A DNA stretch of 64,000 bases from Arctopsyche grandis (taxonomy: Eukaryota; Arthropoda; Insecta; Trichoptera; Hydropsychidae). The stretch is taken from positions 6,118,079 to 6,182,078 of the forward strand of contig NC_135356.1 in the NCBI RefSeq assembly GCF_051622035.1. The letters are read 5' to 3'. Positions 32,351 to 45,451 of this stretch are shown one piece after another. Position 1 is the first letter of the stretch, and each line of letters begins with the position of its first letter. Both the position numbers and the translations under genes were made by a program. The notes below the pieces were generated by a model that was not told where the DNA came from, ran no database searches, and was given only the letters and a program-made list of their open reading frames with translations.

Positions 32351-32996
32351 GTTGTTTCTAAAAGAAGTGTTCAGCGAATTGTTTGTGAAGTACGAAATCA
32401 ATTTGTGGTGGCTAATAAACCGCCAACATCGCAACCTTCAATATCGGAGCCATCAACGACACAACCTATATCTTCAGAGTCGTCAGTTGAGGTAGGATAG
32501 TCACAGTGCATTCCATTGTTCCATTGTTGTAAATCCTTTGTACAAAAGGTTCGGCAAACCTTTAACAATGCATTTACAACCTTTGAACAATCATCGGTGA
32601 CTAATCATCAGATCCAGCAGCATCCACATCTTCATCGACTGTGCGAGTTGTTTTAAGGACACCGGACAAAAATCGTGTTAGGTTATCAAAAATAACTACA
32701 GTGGATAGTTTTGATCAAGAAGTCATCAGGCGAACTATCTACGATTTTCATCTAGTTCATAAGACATTTCCGACCCTACAAAAACTTATTGAAAAAACTT
32801 AGTTCATTCGAATTAGTGGATATATAATAATAAAATGCTTTGTGATAAAATTGGATCTGGGAAAACACTAACGGGACAATCTCGCAAAATTATATATAAT
32901 GTTTTCAACTATTTCATGCATCGTATAGTGAATAGTGAATGTGACGAAAGAAATAGTTTTATGAAAAATTTATATGCTTCGGTCGGAAAAATGTAA
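32351..32996 (+). pseudogene. rearranged Tc1/IS630-like transposase fragments
   Basis: Two pieces of the sequence at 9789-10434 are present in swapped order. 32351-32796 holds VQRIVCEVRNQF through FPTLQKL; 32797-32985 holds the 5' flank and start (LCDKIGSGKTLTGQ). The ACCGGACAAAAATCG join (about 32660) lacks the one-base loss seen in unit 1, so that part of the frame is open. No catalytic domain. 32997-33773 is spacer, including about 285 bp absent from unit 1 (33427-33710). Confidence 0.5.
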
Positions 32997-33773
32997 CGGT
33001 CGGGACTTAAGAGGGCTGGACACCAGCGCCTTGTCCATACAAACGTATTAGACTTCTCCCTTCCTCAATTATGGCACTAGAGAAATTATTTTTTAATGTG
33101 CTATGGATATCCACCATTGGAATGCATCTATCGTTTTATTATTTTGAATAGTTATTTTTTATAGGAGCTAGGAGCCGTCAAACATCTATAAAATCGCCTC
33201 TTTTTTACACCCACGAAAAGAGTCCAGCGTGCTTATTTAACGGTCGATTTAAAAAAAAATACGCACAGAAAATATCTTTTTCATACCGATGATGATTTTT
33301 TTTTAAATTGGTCCAGTTTTGGAGGAGAAAATAGGAGAATACGAAACCTCGATTTTGTCGATTTAAAATACGTATTATCTGGTCGAAGCGAAACTGTCGC
33401 ATTCACTCAATATATATATATTGATATTTATAGTCGCATTCACTCAATATATACATCGAAGAAAGGAACGGCAACAAAATTAAGGTTTCGGGTGTACAGC
33501 CCTCTTAATACTAGACGACAAAGAAGAATGTCTATACATACTAATGAAAAGGACTGCATTATTATCAAAATTCGAACACTTTAAAAATCACTTATTTCCT
33601 GTTTAATATAATTTATATCCTATCTATTTTTCTCATTTTTTAATTCGTATTAATTTTTGCATACGTACGTTTGTTTAACTTGAAATTTAAAAAAAATGCT
33701 ATTTATCATTTTATTCGTGGCACGTATTCAAATATTAAATAAATATGCCATCCAAATTACCGGATCTTGATAT

Positions 33774-34158
33774 TGTTGCGTAGGGGTGGGTGGAGGATCC
33801 AAGTAAAAGGCCAACAGTCGTTTCACAGCATTTATTGATGATTCAGGAGTTACACGCACTGTCACTGCTCCGTCCAGAATGAATTATATCGCCTACGTAC
33901 CGCCTTATAAAGGGTAGATCTCTCAGGACGCCTAATCTGTAATCTAATTCTGTTGTATAGTCACGTATTCGGATATGTATTTTCAAGACATTGGGTCTTC
34001 CCGTATCGATTCTGAGAACTAACTAATAACGGTCATTGTTTAGCCTAAATTGTTGAGTCCAGATATAATCTTTGGAAGTAAGTGCATGCATTTAGTTAAC
34101 CGATAACAGATATCCGTTGGTCTAAGTACAACTCGCTCAATCCACGGCGTACGTAACA
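33774..34158 (-). mobile_element. solo LTR (element C)
   Basis: A 385-bp insertion between ..CTTGATAT and TTATGTATAAAG, absent from unit 1 (CTTGATATGTATAAAG). Read on the minus strand it starts TGTTACGTACGCC and ends TACGCAACA, with a TTTATAAGG box and a later AATAAA. Flanks ATAT and TTAT fit a 4-bp duplication with one change. Confidence 0.75.
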
Positions 34159-34172
34159 TTATGTATAAAGAT

Positions 34173-35250
34173 CAGTGGCGGTTCGTGCCAATTTTTAGTG
34201 GAGGGGCTGCACTGAAAAAATTTCATGATTCATGTCATAACAGGACAAGATAAGCATAGTTTTTGGCTTACGACCACTTACATGTGGATTTAAGTATTAT
34301 TGAAAAAAAACTAGCAAAATTCACCACCCATTAAAGGGGTGGTGAAAATTTGAAAAAAAAGCTTCTATTTAAAATTACATTCCATTATTCGGTCCGGTAT
34401 TTCCCCAACCATTTCTTTTTCTATGCTAATCATAGAATTTATACACTCTATGCAACTTTTTCGGTAAGTTCTAGTCGCGAAAAGTGTACATTTTGTAAAT
34501 ATTTTACTGAGTTATTTTGTTCTTCCATTTTTAAAAGAAAAAAATCTTAATATATTTAAATAAAAATTACGAGAAAAAGTTAAACAGGAGTAAACAAATA
34601 GGCTTTCAGAAGAATACAAAAGTTTGTTGTTATCAAAATGAAAACCACTCACTAAAGATTTGATGAGGGCTCGTACACAAACGATTAAGAGTAACGAAAA
34701 CGTATAAAAGAAACGAATAAAGCTGTGATTGTGTGAGCCAACGAATCAACTGAAAGAATAAACGCGCAACATCTTAAACAAAGTGATAGTTGAATCGCGA
34801 CAGTGCTGCCGATATGGCTTTTTCCGTGACCAGGTCTGAAATAAACTCAGCCCAGAGGCAACGAACTGGCAGTGTGAGTGAAAGAGAAAGAGCTATCTGC
34901 AGTAGCAAATAGCTCTTTCTCTTTCTAGTTCCGAAACTCCGGGCTGCGCGGCGTTCAGGGCGGCGCTGTAACACTTCACAGCCAGTACAGCAACATTTTA
35001 ATTCATCTGTCACCATACAAGTTAGTGGGGTCTTCGAAACAGTCAACATTACTTACAATATCACCCTTTTGGATACGGGTGATATTGTAAGTAATATTTA
35101 CTCTGTCGAAGGCCCTCAATAGTTCGTCCATCCAACTAATAAAAAGAATATCATTAATAAATAAAATATTAAATGTATTATTATAAATATATTTTAGAAT
35201 TTTATAGGAGGGGCTGCAGCCCGGCAGCCCATTAGGACGAGCCGCCACTG
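34173..35250. mobile_element. hAT-like element A, uninterrupted copy
   Basis: 1078 bp with CAGTGGCGGYTCGT inverted termini and ATAAAGAT on both sides (34165-34172 and 35251-35258). It contains the empty gypsy site AAAC at 34711-34714, a 17-bp hairpin (about 34888-34933) and the ATTACTTACAATATCACCC hairpin (about 35048-35095). No transposase. Confidence 0.85.
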
Positions 35251-35380
35251 ATAAAGATACAAATGGGAATTATTTTGATGATGATCGTTTTACAGAAAAT
35301 GGTTTTATGGTAAATAATTGTTATGTAAGGTTGGTCAGCGAATTTGCCAATTTATCGAGTGTGTGCAAACAGTTCACGGA

Positions 35381-35421
35381 TTGCGTCAACCTTGCGCAAA
35401 TCAATAAAAACATTTGCGCAT
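35381..35421 (+). promoter_or_regulatory. C/EBP-ATF-like site cluster upstream of AsnS copy 3
   Basis: Same three motifs as upstream of copy 1. The putative 5' UTR exon would end at GTA|GTAATC (35497), one base weaker than the GTG|GTAATC of the other copies. Confidence 0.3.
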
Positions 35422-36413
35422 TAGATACAGTCTGCTGGCGGCTGGTGGCGTTCGGTCTACTCGCCTTTTGGAAACACGTGCCCTCTTCTGCAACGTAGTA
35501 ATCAATTATTCGAATGTTATGTTATAATTTGTAAAAATTGATCAAATGGTGTGCAAATACGCATGCTCGAATTTAAACAGGGAACATCCATATGCAATCA
35601 ATGAGTAAGAATAATTCATTATTTTAAATCTGCCTATTATATATGTATATATATATATATAAATAATTCTATGCGAGTTTTGCCTTTATTCATTTGATAT
35701 ATTAACATTAATACATTTAAATTGATAAAAGACTGTATACATATTATGTACTATTTGGCGTTGTTTGAGCGTGTATTGTAATAAAAAATCTCTTCCGAGA
35801 GCTGAAACACTGAATTTGTGACATTCTTTTTACATATGCATGTCAATGGGATTTTTAATTAAACATGATACCCGACATGACATGAATCCCTTTATATGTA
35901 AATAGATGTAGTTTTTTAAATTTGTGTTTTGTTAATGATGTACATATGATTTACATTATGAAAGATGTATTTCTGTTACAGTTAAAATTTGGTATAAAAA
36001 AAAATTGTAATGTATAATTATCAATTCACAATATTGGCATCTAATATTTACTGAATAGTAAATAGCGGAATCATTGAATGCCATGCCTATACATTTGTAA
36101 TAACAAGCTTCGCATAATATAATTGATATATATATATTATTATTGTTTTGTGTTGCTGTGCAAATTTACATACATTGTACAATATATATATATATATATA
36201 TACTTTATCGTGAAATGAATTTGCGTTTGCGATTGATATTTACTTATGAAATAATCTCTTTGTTGCTTTGTTGCAATAGCGATTACATTTTTTAAAATTA
36301 CTGCAATTTCATTTACATATGTTTACATAATCATTTCTAATCAATTCTCACTTACTTTGCAATCGTTTTATGCGACTTGTTGTTTCTTTCCAGATACATA
36401 ATATCGAATCGGG

Positions 36414-39400
36414 ATGTGTGGAATTTGGGCTTTATTCGGAATTGCTTGTCCAGACTGCTACATCGCCGATTTTAAAAGAATTGAGCACAGAGGTCCCGAC
36501 GCTTCGAGGTTCGAAACCGACAAGCGTGTAATGGTCAAGCGTTTTAAACAGAATATCTGCTATAATGAATCCAAATTACTATCAATTTCTTGTTTCAATT
36601 ACAGAACGGATGCTTGGGATTTCACCGATTGGCAATCGTCGATGATTTGCATGGCATGCAACCAATGAAAATTCACCAACATCCGAAGATAACGGTCGTC
36701 TGCAACGGTGAAATTTATAACTACAAAACGGTAAATATAAATATAAATACTTGTCATGAGATTGAAAATATTAATACGTAATAGTCGTAATAAATTTGTA
36801 GTTGGGACAACATTTCGGCTTCAAATACGAGACCGAGTGCGATGTAGAATGTATTATTCATCTTTATGTGAAATTTGGCTTTGAAAAGGCTATTCAATTT
36901 TTGGATGGCGTTTATGCAGTCTGTCTAGTAGACATGGAAAAGAAAAAGATAATGATAGCGAGAGATCCTTACGGCATTCGACCGCTTTTCAGATTTTACA
37001 GTGACGTGGATAAAATAATGGGAATTTGTTCTGAAGCGAAAGGTTTGTCAGATTGAATTCAAATATATGGTCCACAAACAACGGTACAGTTTACATATTT
37101 CATAGAACCACCGAGTTAAAATTAAAACCCAACTACACTGTATAATATGCCACTAAGTAATTTTGTGACTTAATATTATGATATGTGTAGTAGGTTCAGG
37201 TTTTCTTGATATCTACTAGATTTCACTTGAGTAATATTATCTTCAAAAAATGACTGATACATAATAATGTTGATTTTGAAATGCTTTTTATTGTTACTAA
37301 ATTATGTTCACAATCTTATATCTATTTTAATAGCTACTGATCTACAGATAATTTTCTATTTTACAATTTTATTTTATTTTTGTTAGAAATTAAAGTATTA
37401 TATAGGTATTATTCAAATGTTAATGTACAGCATAATAGGAAAAAGAGCTCAAAAACCTTTTTACAATTCATATAAATGCTCATCATACATCTTATACATA
37501 CATAATGTTAACTAAAGACTCTAAAGTCGACGATCTAAAGCAGATTGTGTTTAGGTACTCTGTGTTTATACCTGAAGGGTATAGATCAGGGACGTTATTT
37601 GATGGGGCTGGGGTGGGCAGTCGCCCCCCCCTAGATTTGAACGGGACTATCCACGTTGCTTAATGTATTATTATGAATTTTAATTAAAATACTGAACCAA
37701 AAAAAATAGAAATTGAAATTGTTTAGAACACTGTCAGATATAAACATGTCGATTTTTCCCAGAAAAAAATGGGGTCTTGCTTTGAAAGATATTTTTAAAC
37801 TCGTTTATCATTTAAAATTATTTTACTATTAATTTTATTGGTAAAAGTATATAGTAAACAAAAAAATGATTAAAAGAAAGAGTTAAAATTCATATATGTA
37901 CTCATTTTTAAATATAATACATCCCCCCTTAAAAAGGTACTCCTTACTGGTCAAAATTTTTGCCCCCCCCTCCCCCTGGGAAAAGCTGAAATGACGTCCC
38001 TGGTATAGCCATAATAATGCGTAGTTTGTATTTTTATAATATTACTTTAATACTTTTTTTTTTTCAAGATATCAGTTTTTTAGTTGTTTTTGTACAAATA
38101 TAGGATTTTTTGTTCGATCCAACAGTTATTGATGAAATTTATTGATTTTAGTTGTATTGAAATATTATATGATTGAAATTTATATAATTGTTTTTTTTAG
38201 GAATTACAAATATTGCTAAAAAGTTGAACGTGGCTGAAAAATTGGATCAATTTAAACCTGGTACTTATGAAGAATATTCAGTCTCCGACGATGGGTCTAT
38301 TGAGTTTATCAAAAAATCGGAATATTTCTCGACCAGCGAAGGCGTCAAATTTTGGAAAATGGTGCCCCATTCACAAGGTTATATTTGACTGGAAGTCGAT
38401 TGTGTTTATTTTATATCGTTTTAAATATTCAACAGTCACCCAAGATGCTTTAACTCAACAGATTTTAAGAGTCCGGCTGATGGGATTGTCTCTCTATTAA
38501 CGGAAGCATGTCGTAAAAGGCTGATGTCGGATCGTCGTATTGGATGTCTGTTGTCTGGTGGGTTGGACTCTTCTTTGGTAGCCGCTCTCATCGTAAAACT
38601 AGCCAAGGAGGAAAGCATAACATACCCGATACAAGTACGACGACAGTCACATTTTATTTTGTATTTTTCTATTGAATTGAAACTGCTATACATTATGCGA
38701 AGTGTATAAAAAATTGCTTATCTTTTAACCCTTTGGCTGCTACGAGGTTTTTCAATGTCCAAGCGAAAAATGCTAACATTTGTAATTATGTTGAAAAAAA
38801 AAAAAAATTTTTTTTTACATACTTACTTCGCCGAACGCGCGTAATTTTTGTAATACTTTATGTACATTTTTAAGAAGCAGTTGTGGACTTGCGTTCTCTC
38901 TTTCTGTCTTGCTTTTACATGGGTGCGTACGAAAGAGATACCTACATATATACACTAAATAAGTTTTGAAGATTGTTTTCCCGACGCATTATTTTTTTCA
39001 ATAATCTATTTTTAGACATCGATGTATCTTTACAACATGCGATACATTTGAAACAGGTAGCGGTCTTTTTCTCTTTCTTTCTTGGTTTTAATTGTTTACG
39101 TGTGAGCGAGACACACAAGGATGCGAAGTTTCAAATAATCAAATAATTTTTCAACATGTATCATAAACATTTTGTATGCATTTCAGTTGCTTTTGATTGA
39201 TTGCACGAATTCGTGACGTCTCGTGACCTATATAATTAAAAGCGGATTTCTATTGTTTTTTGTTACTATTCCATTTATTTTAACTCTGCAAAATGATAAC
39301 GGACAGTGAAAGTGACGAAAGCGAAATAATAGCTCCTCGCCGAGGAACTCGACAAATCAGCAGCTCTACTGATTCTGAAAATGAATTTATCGACAATAAT

Positions 39401-42400
39401 CAATTCCCAAGTAATAACTCCTTATATGACAACGAACCCGAAATTGACATTGATTATGAACCCGAAATTGACTCTGATGATGAACCCGAAATTGAAGAAG
39501 CATTTACCGAAGTATTTTTGGATCAAGATTTATCCGATAATCCTCAACTACCACCATTTGTAGAAATCCCGGGCCCGAAATATCCACCACCAACTGATGC
39601 GTTGCCAATTTCGTACTTCTAACACTTTGTCTCTTCATTCAAGAGTGAAAAAATGTCATCCGACAACAGTGGGAGAAATGAAAGCTTTTTTTGCTATAAT
39701 CATGGAAATGGGTCTTACTGTAAGACCAAATATATTATCATACTGGTCCACAAATTCTAGATGCATTCCGTGGTTCGGAAAAATGATGGCAAGGGACAGA
39801 TTTATACTTTTGCTAAAATTTTTACATTTTACGAATAATGCAAATTTGTATCCTTCAAATAATCAAGAATATGCCCCATGTAGCAAATTTCAGCCTCTAT
39901 TTGATCATGCGAATACTTTATTTCCCCATCAATATATTTCTATCGATGAATCACTAGTTGGAACGAAAAATCATACACAACTTTTACAATACATGCCAAA
40001 TAAAAAAACACCATAAATGGGGTATCAAGTTTTGGATGCTCTCTGATTCAGTTTCAAATTATTGTATGGCATTCTTCTGCTATAGGGGAGCAAAAAGTGC
40101 TGAAGATCGACAAGCCATAAAAAAGTTGAGACTTGCGCATGTTGCAGTAAAAAAATTACTCGAAATGTGTGGTTGTATCCGAAAAAGCTACCATCTAATC
40201 ACCGACAATTTTTACTTTATCTATGTACGTAGTAACAATAGATGAAGTTTTGTGATCATGCGAAAATTCGAACTCGAGATTTTGACTGATTCGAACTCGG
40301 AATCGATTACTGATCACGTTTTCATGATCTAGAAAAAATGTGTGTGTGTGTCTGTGTGTCTGTGTGTTTTGGGGATTTTTTGAACACCGTTAGTTCTATC
40401 GAACCAAAACTTGGTATCGGGTACTAAAATTCTTAGACATGATGAAAATTTTTTTCAAATTTTTAAGTTGACCGGAAATGGCACCTCCTCTTATAGGTAT
40501 CCTCTTTTTTTAAGTTTTTGAATTCAATTATCTCCCAAGCCGCTGACTGAATCGGATTAAATTTTTTTTACTTGCAATAGAAATAATAATGTCTATAACC
40601 TTATATTTTTTAAATATTTTTATCTGAACCGGAAGTAGTAGTTTTACTCTAGAGAATCGAGGTTTTTTATGTTTTTCTCAGAAACCTTTTGGTTAATTGA
40701 ACTGAAATTTTATATCTAGAAGTTTAAGCGTAATAGAAAGTTATGGATAAAATTTGGTAAGCATATCTCAACCGGAAGTGGCAGTTTACTTTTGTTCGAT
40801 TTATCATCCACTATTTTTTTCGACCCCTTAAACATGTGTGATCTTCACTAAAAAATTCAAGTATAATTTTTGTATTAATGTGATGAAAATAAAAAAAAAT
40901 CATTAAATTTGATAAACCGGAAGTGGGTTTTTCTCCTCTTAGAAATGTCAAAAATGTTGTCGCCTGGATCCTGTCCGCCCCCCTGAACGTATTAAGCTGA
41001 AAAATTATATTTGTATTCTTTATGTACTAACTTAGATTTGGTAACGTTTTGGTCAGAATTTGTAAACCGGAAGTAGTTTTTTTTTTTAAACAATATTTAA
41101 TTATTTTTTCACTATTTTATTTTGACCTTTTAAATTATTTTAAGCGTCGTGATATTAATTGTGTATAATAAAGATAGTGATTTTAAGTAAAAATAAAAAA
41201 TAAAATCACAAAATTTAATGAACCGGAAGTAGAACTTTTGTCTTGTGCAAGGATTTGCATATATTTGCGCTCAATTTGTATCGCTATCATAGTTATTAGT
41301 TCAATATCTAATTTTGTTTGGTAACCTTCTTATATTCCTCAAATACATAGATAAAGTCATGGGTTGGTCACACCAGAATTTTTTTACTAGCATTTCACTG
41401 GCGCGATATCTTTTCAAATTCGGAACTTACATAACGGGAACATTAAGAAAGAATAGATTGGGGATCCCAGTCGAAGTTAAAAGATTCATGCCTGTGAAGA
41501 CTGCTAAACATTACAGAAGTAATGAAATTTTAATAACGGGGTATCGTGATAAACCATCTCATAGAAAACCTGTATTATTATTGTCGACATATGAAAAGGC
41601 ACAAAATACCACAATAACGAAATCCATCCACGGTCAAGTCCAGACTATAACGAAGCCATCTTCAATAATTACTTACAATAAATACATGGGTGGTGTAGAC
41701 ACGTCAGACATGATGAATTGCGTATATATGGATGAGAGAAGGACAGTTAAATTCTAGAATGATTGTAAATTCATATATAATATATAAAAATAATAAAAAT
41801 GAACCAATTCTGTCAAGATATCTATTCATATCTCAAATCATAGAGACCATTGAAAAAAATTGGATGATTGAAAAACAAAATTCATCTTATACACCTGAGA
41901 TAAATAGTGGTGGAATTAGAAAACTACCTGAGCGCAAAGAAAAAGTTTGTGTTGTTTGCAGTAGAAAGAATGGTGGTCCCGTTAACAGATCACGCACTAT
42001 ATGTATTATATGTCAAAAAGGACTTCACGGTAGTTGCTTATCAGAACATTAAAAATATTGCAAATGATTATTTTTACTAATTTTATTTTACTTATTACTA
42101 AATTTTGGGGCAATTTTGTAAGGCTGGTCGTTATTTACATTTTTGTGGGCTGGCCACCCCTTAAAGTCATCCCCTACCCAACATCGACAGAGAACTCTGC
42201 CTCTATTCTGGATCGAACGTGAAGATGTACATGTCATACTTGTTTTTTAATTGTAATTTATTTTAAGTTTTTTATTATTGAGCAGAATTTATAAACCTGT
42301 AGACATTTTTATATAATAATTAATTAAAATAAATATAAATACGTATATAAAAAAAATGTTTCGTGCCACTGATGCGCTGGCGGCTCACAGAAAGTATTGA

Positions 42401-45400
42401 AATACGACAATTAATGACGACAACAACGATCGTCGTCGCAATCTTCGCCGATTTCAAAACAACGATTTATCGTTGTTGTAGCAGTCAAAGGGCTAAGAGT
42501 GTGTGGTGCCAAATTAAAATAAGATTTTTTGGTTTTAGACATTCTCAATCGGCATGATAGGATCGCCCGATTTGGTCGCTGCTAAGAAAGTAGCTAAACA
42601 CATTGGCTCCGAGCATCACGAGGTACTGCTCACAGAAGACGATATTGCTATAGCTCTCACTCGGGTGATATATCATTTGGAGTCATACGATATCACAACG
42701 GTACGAGCTGGCGTTGGTTTGTTACTTGCATTTTTTTCTTTTAAATGTAAAATTTTAAGATTGACATTTTTTTTATTAGTTTTTTCTTTATCTCTGCAGG
42801 TATGTTTTTGTTGAGTGAGTATATCCAAGATAATACAAACACAGCGGTAATATTCAGTGGAGAAGGTGCCGATGAATTGGCCCAAGGCTACATTTATTTC
42901 AGAGACGCTCCTGACACTGATGCAGCACATGCCGAGAGTGAAAGGTTTCTTTCTTTTATATTCCTTTGATTTTATATTTTCCATCATTTAATTTTATATA
43001 TGAATTGTTGTACATTTTTAGGTTGCTGTCCGACATATATCTTTATGATGGCTTAAGAGCAGATCGTATGACGAGTGCATTTGGGTAAAATCTTATTTAT
43101 TATTATAATCTACTAGTGGTTTTACGCCGGCTTGGTTTGTTGTTTGTAATAAAACCAGAGAAATGTTATAATGATAGAAGCGCCCTTTGGAGTACATTTC
43201 TTGTTTCAATACACTCGTACCGTTTCCATAACTACGCAATATTGTATTGCTAGCTGTCACCGAGACCCTTTCATGAAAAGAGACCTTTTCATATAGGATG
43301 TTAATTGAATAATATGTTACTTAAATGATCAATTTACTTATAAAAATGTATCCCATGTTGTTTATTGTGTGTTTTTGAATGCATTGTGCAATTTTTAACG
43401 AAGCACTTGCTCATTTCCCTTGCCTAGAGAAGTTTTTATCGGACATACGTCGACCACCAAGCATCAAATATGACTGATGCTAAAATTATTTAGGAACGTC
43501 TGTGGACAATCGTCACTTGACAACAATATAACGCCTAAAGCCACTTCTATTATCAAAACATTTCTCTGGCTTAAACATGGCAAAACAATCTAATAGTAAA
43601 CATTCATCTATTTTTTATAAAATTTATTTGAATCGAAAAAATAATTTGACGATATTGATGTCGTCGTCGTCAATACTTTGCTTTGTTTTCGATGATCCCA
43701 ACAAATCTTTAAAGCTTACATACATAGATAAAAAGTCTCTTTCGAAATTATATATTAGATGACTAGTCGATTCGATTTACCGTGAGACTTACGAGAACCA
43801 AACATGCTGTCGCATTCGTGCAATGTGTAGTGACATTGAAAGGACGTAAAATAATTTATTTATTTATTTTAAATTATTTCTTATTTAACTATATAATATT
43901 ATTACAATATAATTCAATGCAAGGTCTTTAATAATACTACTGTAAGCTTTGCAGTCCATAACATGACGTTGACAATTACTTTTATCGTCTAAAAAATATA
44001 AATTTCCATTAATATAAAATATATACGTATTCCATTAATAAATTAATAATATCAACAACTTGTGTATTTTATATTAAAATTTATTAATGTAAATATTTCA
44101 AAATTCGAAACGCGTATTCAAAACTAACAAAAAATTAAAGTCAAATTCTACCGACCACTATAATACTTGTATCTAAATGTACAATGTTTCTGGCCAGGAA
44201 GGCGCATTGGGGTTACCTGTTAGGCATTCCTGGTATAAATTAAAAATAATAATAATAATAATAATCTTGACCAAAATGCAATGCGAAACTGAAACGAAAT
44301 GTAATTGGCCGTCGCGGGTCGAGTGGGGGGTGAATGCGATAGCATGTAAATTTTACGTAAGTCTCATGCTAGATTGTTTCGAATATAATACATATTATTG
44401 AGAAATGATACATGATTTAGTAATAAAATTTTAAATCAAATCCAGCTGATAAACTGACGCTACTTGTGTACAGTATAGTTATTACATATGTATACTGATC
44501 ATGAATAAACCACATAATAATGAGATTTATTGTTACAGCTTGGAAGTACGTTGTCCATTCCTCGATATTGACTTTACTCGTTACTATCTGAGCTTGGATA
44601 AAGATTCCAGGAGGCCAAAAGGTGATGTAGAAAAGTATTTACTTAGAAATGCCTTTGAGGGACAAAATCTTCTACCAGCCAGCATTTTATGGAGACCCAA
44701 AGAAGCGTTTAGGTAATTCATAAATTTATCCAAACATCCCAACACAATCAGTTCGGTGTTACTTTAGTATGCGGTCTCACTGTCTCAGTTCTCGCGTGAC
44801 ACTGAGATTGAATAATATCGACCCTAACAACCCAATCTTAAATTTATAGGGCCAACTTTAACTATCCTGACCCTTAAATATTGGCTGCTAATATATGTAT
44901 ATATTTTTTTAAGTTTTATTTCATCAATATTTTCATTAAAAAACATATCTTAGCAGCCAACACCTATTTATTTACTATTTACGAACGAGAGTAAACAGCT
45001 ACTTCCGGTTGACGGATGCTTACCAAATATACATAACTTGGTATTATACTTAAACTTCTAGATATGAAATTTCAGTTGAATAAACCCAACGGTTTCTGAG
45101 AAAAACATAAAAAACCTCGATTCTCTACACTAAAAGTACTACTTCCGGTTCAGATAAAAATATAAAGATATAAAAATTATTATTTCTATCACATGTCAAA
45201 AAATTTCAGTCCGATTTAGTTAACGGTTTGGGAGATAATTGAATTCAAAAACTTAAAAAAAAGAGGACACCTATAAGAGGAGGTACCATTTCCAGTCAAC
45301 TTAAAAATTTGAAAAAAATTTACGTCATGTCGATAAGAATTTCAGTAACTGATACTAAGTTTCAGTTCGATAGGACTAGCGGTGTTCAAAAAATCCCCAA

Positions 45401-45408
45401 AATACACA

Positions 45409-45451
<43 letters not shown>

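Larger units (their letters stand above)
38729..42492 (+). mobile_element. piggyBac-family transposon in intron 5 of AsnS copy 3
   Basis: A 3764-bp insertion at a TTAA (38725-38728) that is unoccupied in copies 1 (4411-4414), 2 (20329-20332) and 4. Terminal inverted repeats: CCCTTTGGCTGCTAC at the left; CCCTTTGACTGCTAC as reverse complement at the right. The right flank reads CTAA (42493-42496), a TTAA duplication with one change. It encodes a broken transposase and carries a nested 1.16-kb repeat, so it is inactive. Confidence 0.92.
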
